Of a stretch of DNA of 64,000 bases, positions 8,498 through 16,912 are shown piece by piece. Position 1 is the first letter of the stretch, and every line of letters begins with the position of its first letter. The DNA is taken from NCBI RefSeq assembly GCF_049803795.1, contig NZ_JBNAGJ010000005.1:1-64000 (forward strand). The letters run 5' to 3'. Both the position numbers and the translations under genes were made by a program. The notes beneath the pieces are model-generated. The model ran no database searches, was not told the DNA's origin, and worked only from the letters and a program-made list of their open reading frames with translations. The stretch is from Thalassobius sp002708925 (GTDB lineage Bacteria > Pseudomonadota > Alphaproteobacteria > Rhodobacterales > Rhodobacteraceae).

Positions 8498-9586
8498 TTA
8501 TGTTTTTTCGTGCGGCGGAGCCTGTTTGGGCAGGCTGACATAGAACACGGTCTTTTCGCCAGTATCGCATGAAAATCCGATTTCGCCACCGTGCGTTTTT
8601 ATGATTTTCTTACAGATTGCCAGACCCAGCCCGGTTCCCTTAACCTTGGTCCCTTTGGCCGAGGCATGTTGAACGTAGTTTTCGAAAATCCGGTCGCGCA
8701 GGTGCTCGGGGATGCCGGGGCCGGTATTGGCAATGCGGATCTGCCAGCTGTCCGGCGTGCCCAGCATTTCAATATCCACGGTTTCATGCGACGGAGAGTT
8801 CTTGATCGCGTTGGACAGCAGGTTGGCCAGCAACTGGTGTAACCGCAGCGGCACGCCCTTGATCCAGGCCTGATCGGGCGAGGCGCGCAGGCTCAATTGC
8901 ACATTATGCACCGCGCAATAGCCCAGATGCGCGGCCACCGCCTCTTTGACCAGTTCGACCAGATCAAGCTGTTCGAATTCCTCTTGTTCGGGGGTGGCGC
9001 TGGTCGAGTATTTTTGCAGGTCCAGAATGTCCCCGACGATCGACAGCAGGTTGTCGGCATTGCGCTGGATCAGTTCCAGTATGGATTTCGCCTGTGGGGG
9101 CATTTCGCCCACCGTGCCCGAATCCATCAGCTTGAGCGCCCCCATGATCGAGGTCAGCGGTGTGCGCAGATCATGCACGATTTCCGAGAAGGCCTGCGCG
9201 CGGGCGCGTTCAAGCTGGCGGCGGTGTTCGCGGTCACGCAGAACCGACAGGAAAACCGGGCTGCCGTGCAGCGATGACAGATAGCGGGTGGTGATCTCCA
9301 CCAGGCCTTTTTCATGCAGGGTTTCGACGGTCACCGCATCCGACATTCTGGCGCGCAGGGGTTCGACATGGCTGTGAAAGGCCTCGGTGTCGAACATCTT
9401 GGAGGAATCGTAGATCTTTTTGCTGCGCACTTCGGCCTCGGACCAGTCGCAGCGGCGGCGCGCGGTCTTATTGGCGTAGATCACGCTAAGCGTGTTCGCG
9501 TCATAGACATAGACCTCGTCATGCAGCTCTTCCAGTATTTCTGAAAGGGCGGTCTGCTGGTCTGGAAAAGGAGCGTAAGAGATCAT
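8498..9586 (-). CDS. PAS-type soluble sensor histidine kinase
   Basis: About 362 aa. An N-terminal PAS-like domain (about 10-110, EVYVYDANTLSVIYANKTAR) is followed by a HisKA dimerisation domain with phospho-acceptor His138 in the H-box SEIVHDLRTPLTSI, and a HATPase_c domain with N-box LLANLLSNAIKNS, G1 NTGPGIP and G2 GTGLGLAICKK. No transmembrane segment is seen, so it senses a cytoplasmic cue. The start is uncertain: ATG at 9586 (used) or GTG at 9595, neither with a clear Shine-Dalgarno. The kinase core is clearly related to that of the membrane kinase encoded just upstream (both have PPQ and LLDLQK/ILDLQK motifs), suggesting duplication. Confidence 0.92.
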   Translation of the reverse strand: MISYAPFPDQQTALSEILEELHDEVYVYDANTLSVIYANKTARRRCDWSEAEVRSKKIYDSSKMFDTEAFHSHVEPLRARMSDAVTVETLHEKGLVEITTRYLSSLHGSPVFLSVLRDREHRRQLERARAQAFSEIVHDLRTPLTSIMGALKLMDSGTVGEMPPQAKSILELIQRNADNLLSIVGDILDLQKYSTSATPEQEEFEQLDLVELVKEAVAAHLGYCAVHNVQLSLRASPDQAWIKGVPLRLHQLLANLLSNAIKNSPSHETVDIEMLGTPDSWQIRIANTGPGIPEHLRDRIFENYVQHASAKGTKVKGTGLGLAICKKIIKTHGGEIGFSCDTGEKTVFYVSLPKQAPPHEKT

Positions 9587-9666
9587 GGTTGTCACCGATT
9601 TACTGATTACAAGGGTAGTACAAGAAAGGGGCGAATTTAGGGCTGACGGAAAGGCAGGGCATGGTG

Positions 9667-11046
9667 TCAGTCCTCTTCTGTTTCGGGGATGTCGCGTTTC
9701 AGCGTCACAAAGAATGTGGTGCCTTCCCCCAGAGTGCTGATGTACTCCAGCTTACCCTGGTGCCGTTTGACGATCTGTTTTGAGATATTCATGCCCAGGC
9801 CGGTGCCGCCGACCTTGCGCTGATCCGACGAGTCGATCTGGCTGAACTGGCCAAAAACGCGATCCTCGCTTTCGGGGGGGATGCCGACGCCATAGTCGAT
9901 GACAGAGATGATCACCTCGGTTTCCGTGCCGCGCAGGCGCACGTCCACATGCCCGTTCTCATCCGAGAACTTCACCGCATTCGACAGAAGATTGGCCATA
10001 ACCTGCATCATGCGGGCGCGGTCTGCGTGGATCAGCAGGGGCTCGGGCGCGGGGTGGGCGGTTACCGAAATGCCCAGGCTGCGGGCGAAGCCAGAGTTGG
10101 CGTCAACGGCTTCTTGCAGCAGTTCATTGGAATCGAGCGGCTCGAAATTGAACACCATCTCTCCGGCTTCGAACTTTTGCAGGTCTAGCAGATCGTCGAT
10201 CAGATTGGCCAGCCGGACCGCATTCTTGCCCGCGATGTCCAAAACGGGGGCCAGTTGCGGGGGGATCTCGCCCAGCGAACCTTTGTTCACCAGATCCAGC
10301 GAGCCCTTGATCGAGGTCAGGGGCGTGCGCAGCTCGTGGCTGACGGTGGACAGGAATTCGGATTTGACGGTCAGCGCGGCCAGGGTGCGTTCGTGTTCGC
10401 GGCGCAGTTCCTCAAGCTGGCGCACCCCGGCGCGATAGAGCTTCAGAAACTGAATCGAGATGTCGATGATGAAATACATCACGAACAGGATCGTGAAAAA
10501 TTCCAGCCAGGGCGGCGTGTCGATGGGCGGATAGGTCCGCAGGATGTCCATCAGCGCAATATAGGTAAAGGTCGCGCCATAGATGATCAGCCTTAGAAAC
10601 AGGGCAGGCAGAATCTGGTGGTTGTTCATGGCGGCAAACAGGGCCGCGGCAAACAGGAAGAACAGCGGCGTGAAATGTCCGCCCTGGGTTTGCTGCTCGG
10701 CCACCATGATGATGAACAGGCAAATCGCCACCGAACTGACCAATGTGTTGAACATGATCCCAGCCAGGAAGCTCAGGGCCTTGCCCTGGCCCTCGCCATT
10801 CCAGTTGCGCACGCGCCGGGCGGCGATCAGGTCCAGAACCTCGGAGAACAGCACGCCGGTATAGCTGATGAACGAAATTTTCGGGTCGAAGTAGAAAGCG
10901 GTCAGCAAAGTGGCGGACATAAATATCGCCTGGCGCTGCCAAAGCAGGCCGGTGGTGGCGTCCACATAGTCCTTCAGCTGGCGTTCCAGACGGTCAAGCC
11001 TGAGCCAGTTTCTGCTGAACTTTCTGATAAGTGCTCGATGGGCCAT
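9667..11046 (-). CDS. Membrane sensor histidine kinase
   Basis: 459 aa. About six hydrophobic segments fill residues 38-205, with very short loops, so it is likely an intramembrane-type sensor. A short linker follows, then HisKA with phospho-acceptor His237 (FLSTVSHELRTPLTSIKGSL) and a HATPase_c domain with LLSNAVKFS, DYGVGIP and GTGLGMNISK motifs. There is no receiver domain. First gene of a minus-strand run kinase-kinase-receiver regulator. Divergent from luxI across a 344-base gap, so the two promoters probably share that region. A role in responding to or controlling cell-density signalling is inference from position only. Confidence 0.93.
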   Translation of the reverse strand: MAHRALIRKFSRNWLRLDRLERQLKDYVDATTGLLWQRQAIFMSATLLTAFYFDPKISFISYTGVLFSEVLDLIAARRVRNWNGEGQGKALSFLAGIMFNTLVSSVAICLFIIMVAEQQTQGGHFTPLFFLFAAALFAAMNNHQILPALFLRLIIYGATFTYIALMDILRTYPPIDTPPWLEFFTILFVMYFIIDISIQFLKLYRAGVRQLEELRREHERTLAALTVKSEFLSTVSHELRTPLTSIKGSLDLVNKGSLGEIPPQLAPVLDIAGKNAVRLANLIDDLLDLQKFEAGEMVFNFEPLDSNELLQEAVDANSGFARSLGISVTAHPAPEPLLIHADRARMMQVMANLLSNAVKFSDENGHVDVRLRGTETEVIISVIDYGVGIPPESEDRVFGQFSQIDSSDQRKVGGTGLGMNISKQIVKRHQGKLEYISTLGEGTTFFVTLKRDIPETEED

Positions 11047-11390
11047 CTGCTCTCAGCCGGATCGTTTCCTATCTGTCGTCATTTTTTTGTATTTGGCGAT
11101 ATTGGCGAAAATTCGGCACATTTGGATTTTTTTACCAAAGATGCAGAAAATTTAACATTTCGTGTATTGGCTGACATAAGTTTGCATGATACCCTCTGGG
11201 GTAGTAGCAAGGGGCTGTAACCGCATGTTTGTGCGTCGTTATTCGGTGTGTTTGGTGATCAAAGGGGTTTGATCACAATCTTAACGTGACGACATGTGTT
11301 GCCCATACATCATTGTGGCGTTTTTTTGTTGAAAGCGTAGAATTTTTTAGGTGACGCAACGGTTTGGTCTCCTAATGTTGTTCAAAAAAC
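11047..11390. other. Divergent regulatory region between histidine kinase and luxI
   Basis: 344 bases with no credible gene. It is clearly richer in A/T than the flanks, with several T runs. It contains a perfect 9-bp inverted repeat (11255-11276), listed separately, and must hold promoters for the kinase operon and luxI. A -35/-10 pair could not be assigned with confidence. No NNCTG-N10-CAGNN lux-box was recognised. Confidence 0.6.
11255..11276. promoter_or_regulatory. Perfect palindrome upstream of luxI, candidate operator
   Basis: GTGATCAAA-N4-TTTGATCAC, two exactly complementary 9-base arms around GGGG. It lies about 115 bases before the luxI start and about 210 bases before the divergent kinase start. 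The symmetric arms and 13-bp centre-to-centre spacing suit a dimeric helix-turn-helix regulator. It has partial likeness to CRP/FNR-type sites (TTGAT-like and TGA...TCA elements) but not to a canonical lux box. The regulator is unknown. Confidence 0.5.
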
Positions 11391-12140
11391 ATGGTCGGGC
11401 AGGACATGACACAAACAGCTGTGGCCGCGAGCCAATCAAGATCACTGCAAGTTTTTCCCGAGTTGGAGCCTGTTGCTCCGGTTTCTCCTCGGCGCCCGGT
11501 GACGCCGGTCAAACGCACCAGGAAACGCCCCGCGCTGGCGCCTGTGGGACATATCAAATCGACGATGATGTCCTTTGGCACGATGGGGCAATATGGCGAT
11601 CTTCTGGTCAATTACCTGAAGGCGCGCAAGCAGACCTTCATTGATCGTCTGCACTGGGATTTGCCGCATACCGAGGGAATGGAGTTCGATCAGTACGACA
11701 CGCCTCAGGCCCGGTGGGTCGCCGTGCACGAATACGGAGAGGTCCTGGGCGGGTTCCGGCTGCTGCCGACAACGGCGCAGGTTGGGGTGTACAGCTATAT
11801 GCTGCGCGACGCGCAGAAGGGGCTGCTGGACAGTATTCCTCAGGATGTGCTGTTCATCGACGCCCCGGTCGAGCCCCGGATCGTCGAGGCCTCGCGCCTG
11901 TTCATTGCCGAGGACGTTCCCGCCTCGCGCCGGATGCAGGTGCAAAACGTGATCATGGGGCAGATGGTCAGCTGCACCCGCGAGATGGGCGCAAGCCATG
12001 TGATCGGGATCGTGCCGCAGGTCTGGTCTCGCTGGCTGCGCCGGATGGATCTGGACGCGGTGCCGGTGGGGCGCAAATTCTCGATTGATGGGGTGACCAG
12101 CCAGGCGGCTTTGTTCAACGCGCTGAAGTTCTCGAACTAG
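11391..12140 (+). CDS. Acyl-homoserine-lactone synthase (LuxI family)
   Basis: Makes N-acyl-homoserine lactone from S-adenosylmethionine and an acyl carrier. All eight signature residues of LuxI enzymes are seen with correct spacing: Arg79, Phe83 and Trp89 (ARKQTFIDRLHWDL), Asp100 and Asp103 (EFDQYDT), Arg123 (FRLLPT), Glu166 and Arg169 (EASRL). It carries an unusual basic/proline-rich N-terminal extension of about 50 residues before the catalytic domain. The start could be ATG 11391 or ATG 11406; the latter has a GGCAGG close upstream. No luxR gene adjoins it; a two-kinase/receiver operon is divergent instead. Any LuxR-type receptor must be elsewhere. Confidence 0.93.
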   Translation: MVGQDMTQTAVAASQSRSLQVFPELEPVAPVSPRRPVTPVKRTRKRPALAPVGHIKSTMMSFGTMGQYGDLLVNYLKARKQTFIDRLHWDLPHTEGMEFDQYDTPQARWVAVHEYGEVLGGFRLLPTTAQVGVYSYMLRDAQKGLLDSIPQDVLFIDAPVEPRIVEASRLFIAEDVPASRRMQVQNVIMGQMVSCTREMGASHVIGIVPQVWSRWLRRMDLDAVPVGRKFSIDGVTSQAALFNALKFSN

Positions 12141-12218
12141 GGGCTTAACAGGCGGGCCGGAAACGCCCATAAACATCAGAGGGTCCGCCAGGGCCCTCTT
12201 TGCAGTTTCGAGGCACCC

Positions 12219-12659
12219 ATGAGCAAGACGATCTACATTCTGAACGGCCCCAACCTGAACCTTCTGGGCAAACGCGAGCCCGAAATCTATGGCGCGGACA
12301 CGTTGCAGGATGTGGCGCAGCGCTGTGCCGGGGTGGCCGAGGCATTCGGCCTGCACATCAGGCTGCTGCAATCCAATCACGAGGGTCAGCTGATCGACTG
12401 GATCCACGAGGCGCGCGAACAGGCGGCGGGCATCATCATCAACCCGGCCGCCTATACGCATACGTCGGTGGCGATTCTGGATGCGCTGAATACGTTCGAT
12501 GGCCCGGTGATCGAGGTGCATATCAGTCAGGTTCACAAACGCGAGCCCTTCCGTCACCATTCCTATGTCAGCGCGCGCGCGGATGCGGTGATGGCGGGCT
12601 TTGGCGTGCAGGGGTATGCTCTGGCCACCCGCCACCTGGGCGAGCTTCTGGCGCGATAA
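12219..12659 (+). CDS. aroQ: Type II 3-dehydroquinate dehydratase
   Basis: Third step of the shikimate pathway, 3-dehydroquinate to 3-dehydroshikimate. 146 aa, normal for the dodecameric type II enzyme. Seen: ILNGPNLNLLGKREPEIYG at the N-terminus (with the catalytic loop Arg/Tyr region), QSNHEGQLIDWIHEA, INPAAYTHTSVAI and EVHISQVHKREPFRHHSY, which carry the active-site Asn, His and Arg residues. Shine-Dalgarno GAGG sits before the ATG. It stands as a single gene downstream of luxI (78-base gap) and is convergent with an enoyl-CoA hydratase gene. Confidence 0.97.
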   Translation: MSKTIYILNGPNLNLLGKREPEIYGADTLQDVAQRCAGVAEAFGLHIRLLQSNHEGQLIDWIHEAREQAAGIIINPAAYTHTSVAILDALNTFDGPVIEVHISQVHKREPFRHHSYVSARADAVMAGFGVQGYALATRHLGELLAR

Positions 12660-12698
12660 CCCCCGCGGTCAGCCTTGTGGCAGAGCGGGCTGTCTTGT

Positions 12699-13508
12699 TT
12701 ATTTTCCTTTGAACTCTGGCGCGCGTTTGTCAAAGAACGCGGCATAGCCTTCGGCAAAATCCGCTGAGGTATACAGCAGCGCCTGGGTGTCCCGCTCGGC
12801 GGCCAGAAACTCGGGCAGGGGCAGCGGGTGACGCGCCAGCAACTGTTTTGTGTAGGCGTTGGTCAGCGGCGCGCCTGTGGCGATGTCCTCGGCCAGGGCC
12901 AGCGCGTGCGGCAGAGCCTGACCGGGGGCGGTGATTTCCTCGATCAGCCCCCAGTCCAGCGCCTGCTGGGCCGAGATCGCCCGGCGCGAAAACGCCATCC
13001 ATTTCGTTCGCCCCATCCCGATCCGTGCCGGCAGCGTATACAGCGCGCCCAGATCCGGAATCAGCCCCAGATTGCCAAAGGGCAGGGAAAACCGGGCATC
13101 GCTGGCTGCCACCGCGATGTCGCAGGCCGCGCTTAGCGACAGGCCCGCGCCGACGGACCAGCCCTCGATCGCGGCGATCACCGGCTTGGGGCTGTCGATC
13201 AGCGTGCGCATCAGATCGCCCGCGCGCTGCATCCGTTCGCGCCCCGCAACCGAGCTGATGCCCTTCATGGTCGAGATGTCTCCGCCCGCGCTGAAACAGC
13301 CCTGCGTGCCGGTGATCACGATGGCGCGGATCGCGGGGTCTTCGTTGGCTTCGATCAGGGCGGTCCGCAGCTCCTCGCGCAGGGCGGGGGACAGGGCGTT
13401 GCGTTTTTGCGGCAGGTTCAGCCAGATCAGGCAGGTCGCGCCCAGAACCTGGCTGACGATCAGGCCGTCCTCTGGGCCGGGCTGGGCCGGAAATTCGGTT
13501 TGTGCCAT
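12699..13508 (-). CDS. Enoyl-CoA hydratase/isomerase family protein
   Basis: Crotonase-fold enzyme of 269 aa acting on acyl-CoA thioesters. The oxyanion-hole blocks are visible: FSAGGDISTMKG (about 70-82) and AIEGWSVGAGLSLSAACDIAVA (about 110-132). The position of the usual second catalytic Glu is taken up by the sequence NLGLIPDLGALYTLP, where a Pro-Asp pair stands at the Glu site, so hydratase activity is not assured and an isomerase or other crotonase activity is possible. The C-terminal FxEGxxAFxxKRAPEFKGK region is typical. Single gene, convergent with aroQ. Confidence 0.88.
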   Translation of the reverse strand: MAQTEFPAQPGPEDGLIVSQVLGATCLIWLNLPQKRNALSPALREELRTALIEANEDPAIRAIVITGTQGCFSAGGDISTMKGISSVAGRERMQRAGDLMRTLIDSPKPVIAAIEGWSVGAGLSLSAACDIAVAASDARFSLPFGNLGLIPDLGALYTLPARIGMGRTKWMAFSRRAISAQQALDWGLIEEITAPGQALPHALALAEDIATGAPLTNAYTKQLLARHPLPLPEFLAAERDTQALLYTSADFAEGYAAFFDKRAPEFKGK

Positions 13509-13685
13509 ATGCGCCTCCCTTGATCCTTCGCATGTGGACTATCTTTACGAAACCTTAGTCAGTTGCAACCACTGTGCCCTAATCGGCCCAATCACATCGG
13601 ACGTCTGAAGGCTAAGTCCGCTAGGCGCGCCAGCTGCGCTATGATAGGACTCGGGCAACGGTAAAAGAGGCAGAGAGGCCCGAGC

Positions 13686-14573
13686 ATGAAACTGGCATTC
13701 GTGACGATGGTCTGGCGCGATTACTGGCTGCTGGAAAAATGGGTCAGCCATAACGCGCAATACGTGGCGCGCAGCAATCTTTATGTGCTGAACCACGGGG
13801 GGGATCCCCGGATCAATGAGATCGCGGCGGGCTGCAATGTCATCCATATCCCGCGCGAAGAGCTGACGATTGATCTGGACCGGCGCCGCTGGGATCTGCT
13901 GGGCGGGGTGACGAACGGCCTGCTGGGATTCTATGACCGGGTGATCTGCACGGATGTCGATGAGCTGATCGCCTATGTCGGCCCCAAAGCCTCGTTACAA
14001 GAGCATCTGGAGACCAGCCCTGCGGAAACGGTGGCGTTGTCTCCGGTTGGGCTGAACCTGATCCCGACAGGGCAGGGGGATGTGCGCCAGGGCGTGTTGC
14101 GCACCCATCCGCAGGCGATTCTAAGCGCGAAATACACCAAACCCTGCGTGGCGCGGGCGCGTGTCGTTTACACGATCGGCGGGCACGGATTGGTACGCGG
14201 CCAGTTTACAATCGATCCTGACCTGCTGCTGTTTCACCTGCATTACGTGACCCCCGATTACGCCGAACGCATGGCCGAGCGCCAGCAGATCGTGGCTCAA
14301 TCCAAAGAGCATAACGCCCGCTCGGACGATCCGGCCAGCGTGGGCAAACGGTTCTGGATCAACTGGTCGGACCCCGCGATGATCCGCGAAAAAGAGTTCG
14401 GCCATTTTGAGCGCGCCGCAGAGGTGCCGGTGGAGGCCGGGTTTGCGGACTGTGCTCAGCTGCTGCGCGGCGCTATCAAGACCGACGGGAAAAAGATGGT
14501 CGTGGATCACGCGATCATGGCCCAAAACCCGCGCCGCGTCACCATTCCCGAACCTTTGCGCGATCTTTTGTAG
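13686..14573 (+). CDS. Glycosyltransferase family 2-like protein
   Basis: 295 aa. The N-terminal start MKLAFVTMVWRDYWLLEKWV and the central CTDVDELIAYV motif (an acidic DxD-type metal/nucleotide-sugar site) resemble the GT2-like/GT92-like proteins that begin with an x-F-V-x-M-V/K-x-E stretch and act on cell-surface glycans. No membrane segment or signal peptide is evident, so it is probably cytosolic. An AGAGG Shine-Dalgarno precedes the ATG. It is a lone gene with no glycan cluster around it. Substrate unknown. Confidence 0.75.
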   Translation: MKLAFVTMVWRDYWLLEKWVSHNAQYVARSNLYVLNHGGDPRINEIAAGCNVIHIPREELTIDLDRRRWDLLGGVTNGLLGFYDRVICTDVDELIAYVGPKASLQEHLETSPAETVALSPVGLNLIPTGQGDVRQGVLRTHPQAILSAKYTKPCVARARVVYTIGGHGLVRGQFTIDPDLLLFHLHYVTPDYAERMAERQQIVAQSKEHNARSDDPASVGKRFWINWSDPAMIREKEFGHFERAAEVPVEAGFADCAQLLRGAIKTDGKKMVVDHAIMAQNPRRVTIPEPLRDLL

Positions 14574-14942
14574 CCCGACTCGCTATAGGGCGGAGTTCCC
14601 TGAAATCAGTATGCAAATGCATACCGTGCCAATCTGTCGCGGCAGGCTGCGGTTTGGTGGCTCATCCTTTAGTCGGGGGGCAGGGGCGGGGCGGGCTTTG
14701 CCTGGCTTCATGGCGTTTTCACATTTTAGTGTTGTTTTAAAGTCAGTTACGTGACGTCATAGTTAAGAATTTACAAAATTAACGGGCAGCGTGACAAAAC
14801 TTTACAAATAAATGCTGTTTTTTCGCATACTTATTTCCTTGTTTTCATTTTCGACTATGATTGTGACGGAGCGCGGATAATTCAATTTCTTCCGGCCTGC
14901 GTGCCGGTCCCGTTTTCAAAGATTCAAGGGAGGAACCTTGCT
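14574..14942 (+). other. Long acs upstream region
   Basis: 369 bases without a gene, with an A/T-rich core (about 14700-14860) that should carry the acs promoter. Visible symmetric elements are a GTATGCA-AA-TGCATAC palindrome (14609-14624, listed separately), a TGACGTCA palindrome near 14752-14759, and a short CCGGC-N6-GCCGG hairpin near 14892-14907, shortly before the acs Shine-Dalgarno. Such a long spaced regulatory region fits a carbon-source-regulated acs gene. Confidence 0.5.
14609..14624. promoter_or_regulatory. 16-bp palindrome far upstream of acs
   Basis: GTATGCA and TGCATAC, exact 7-base inverted repeats around AA. It lies just after the glycosyltransferase stop and about 320 bases before acs. 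It could be an operator for a remote acs promoter, or part of a terminator remnant (no T run follows). Low confidence. Confidence 0.3.
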
Positions 14943-16907
14943 GTGACTGAACAAACCACGACAGAACCTGTCTACCCCGTCTCGGCTGAATTTGCGTCCA
15001 AGGCCCATGCCGACGCAGCGAAATACGAAGAGATGTATGCAGCCTCGGTGAATGACCCCGAAGCTTTCTGGGGAGAGCACGGCAAGCGTCTGGACTGGAT
15101 GGAGCCCTATACGAAGGTCAAGAACACCACTTTCGAATACGGCAAAGTCGATATCAAATGGTTCGAGGATGGCGTTCTGAACGTCGCCTATAACTGTGTG
15201 GACCGCCACCTGGCCACGCGCGGCGAACAAACCGCCATCATCTTCGAGCCCGACAACCCCGAGGACGAAGCCCAGTACATCACCTATAACCAGCTGTCGG
15301 AAAACGTGAACCGCATGGCCAACGTCCTGCTTAGCCAGGGTGTGATGCGCGGCGACCGGGTGGTGATCTATCTGCCGATGATCCCCGAGGCCGCCTATGC
15401 CATGCTGGCCTGTGCCCGCATCGGCGCGATCCACTCGATCGTTTTCGCGGGTTTCTCGCCCGATGCGCTGGCCAACCGGATCAACGACTCGGGGGCCAAA
15501 GTTGTCATCACCGCCGACACCGCCCCCCGTGGCGGCCGCCGCACCGCGCTGAAATCGAACACCGATGCGGCCTTGCTGCACTGCTCGGATAAGGTGCGCT
15601 GCCTGGTGGTGAAACACACCGGCGATCAGACCACCTGGATTGAGGGCCGCGACGTGGATGTCAAATACCTGATGTCGCACGCCAGCCCCGAATGCCCCGC
15701 GCGGCCCATGAATGCCGAAGATCCGCTGTTCATCCTGTATACCTCGGGCTCGACCGGCAAACCCAAGGGCGTTGTGCACAGCTCGGGGGGGTATCTGGTC
15801 TATGCCGCGATGACCCATCAGTATACCTTCGATTATCACGAGGGCGACGTGTACTGGTGTACTGCGGATGTGGGTTGGGTCACCGGCCACAGCTATATCG
15901 TCTACGGCCCGCTGGCCAATGGCGGCACCACGCTGATGTTCGAAGGCGTGCCCACCTATCCGGATGCCGGCCGTTTCTGGGCCGTGTGTGAGAAACACAA
16001 GGTCAACCAGTTCTATACCGCGCCCACCGCGATCCGCGCGCTGATGGGCCAGGGCACCGAGTTCGTCGAGAAATACGACCTGAGCGATCTGAAACTGCTG
16101 GGCACCGTGGGCGAGCCGATCAACCCCGAAGCCTGGAACTGGTACAATGATGTCGTCGGTAAGGGCAAATGCCCCATCGTGGACACCTGGTGGCAGACCG
16201 AAACCGGCGGTCACATGCTGACCCCGCTGCCCGGCGCCACCGCGCTGAAGCCTGGCTCGGCCACCAAGCCGTTCTTTGGGGTGCAGCCGGTGCTGCTGGA
16301 TGCGACCTCGGGCGCAGAAATCGACGAAACCGCAGCCGAAGGCGTCCTGTGCATCAAGGACAGCTGGCCGGGTCAGATGCGCACCGTTTACGGTGACCAC
16401 GAACGCTTTATGCAGACCTATTTCAGCGACTTCAAAGGCTACTACTTTACCGGGGATGGCTGCCGCCGCGATGGCGATGGCTACTATTGGATCACGGGCC
16501 GTGTGGACGATGTGATCAACGTGTCGGGCCACCGCATGGGCACCGCCGAGGTGGAAAGCGCCCTGGTGGCGCATTCCAAAGTCGCCGAGGCCGCCGTTGT
16601 GGGCTATCCGCATGACGTCAAGGGGCAGGGCATCTACTGCTACGTGACGCTGATGAATGGCGAAGAGCCCTCGGATGAGCTGAAAAAAGAGCTGCGCACC
16701 TGGGTGCGTACGGAAATTGGCCCCATCGCCAGCCCGGATCTGATCCAGTGGGCCCCCGGCCTGCCGAAGACCCGCTCGGGGAAAATCATGCGCCGGATCC
16801 TGCGCAAGATCGCCGAGGACGATTTCGGCAGCCTGGGCGATACCTCGACGCTGGCCGATCCTTCGGTTGTGGATGATCTGATCGAAAACCGTCAGAACAA
16901 GGGCTAA
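14943..16907 (+). CDS. acs: Acetyl-CoA synthetase
   Basis: Acetate + ATP + CoA to acetyl-CoA + AMP + PPi, cytosolic. The start is GTG 14943 (V-T-E-Q-T-T-T-E), because a GGGAGG Shine-Dalgarno stands 9 bases upstream; the ATG at 14901 lacks one. 654 aa, normal for the family. The AMP-binding signature YTSGSTGKPKGVVHSSGGY, the DTWWQTETGGHM motif, the YFTGDGC core and the C-terminal KTRSGKIMRRILRK (the lysine acetylated in regulated Acs enzymes) are all intact. Adenylate kinase and acetate-type symporter genes follow directly. Confidence 0.97.
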   Translation: MTEQTTTEPVYPVSAEFASKAHADAAKYEEMYAASVNDPEAFWGEHGKRLDWMEPYTKVKNTTFEYGKVDIKWFEDGVLNVAYNCVDRHLATRGEQTAIIFEPDNPEDEAQYITYNQLSENVNRMANVLLSQGVMRGDRVVIYLPMIPEAAYAMLACARIGAIHSIVFAGFSPDALANRINDSGAKVVITADTAPRGGRRTALKSNTDAALLHCSDKVRCLVVKHTGDQTTWIEGRDVDVKYLMSHASPECPARPMNAEDPLFILYTSGSTGKPKGVVHSSGGYLVYAAMTHQYTFDYHEGDVYWCTADVGWVTGHSYIVYGPLANGGTTLMFEGVPTYPDAGRFWAVCEKHKVNQFYTAPTAIRALMGQGTEFVEKYDLSDLKLLGTVGEPINPEAWNWYNDVVGKGKCPIVDTWWQTETGGHMLTPLPGATALKPGSATKPFFGVQPVLLDATSGAEIDETAAEGVLCIKDSWPGQMRTVYGDHERFMQTYFSDFKGYYFTGDGCRRDGDGYYWITGRVDDVINVSGHRMGTAEVESALVAHSKVAEAAVVGYPHDVKGQGIYCYVTLMNGEEPSDELKKELRTWVRTEIGPIASPDLIQWAPGLPKTRSGKIMRRILRKIAEDDFGSLGDTSTLADPSVVDDLIENRQNKG

Positions 16908-16912
16908 GTCCG

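Noticed and set aside
11047..11390. Canonical lux box before luxI
   Set aside because: No NNCTG-N10-CAGNN palindrome; the perfect palindrome there has a different sequence.
14916..16613. 565-codon open frame antisense to acs
   Set aside because: High GC codon bias leaves the reverse frame open; composition is H/G/R-rich, and acs on the plus strand is unambiguous.
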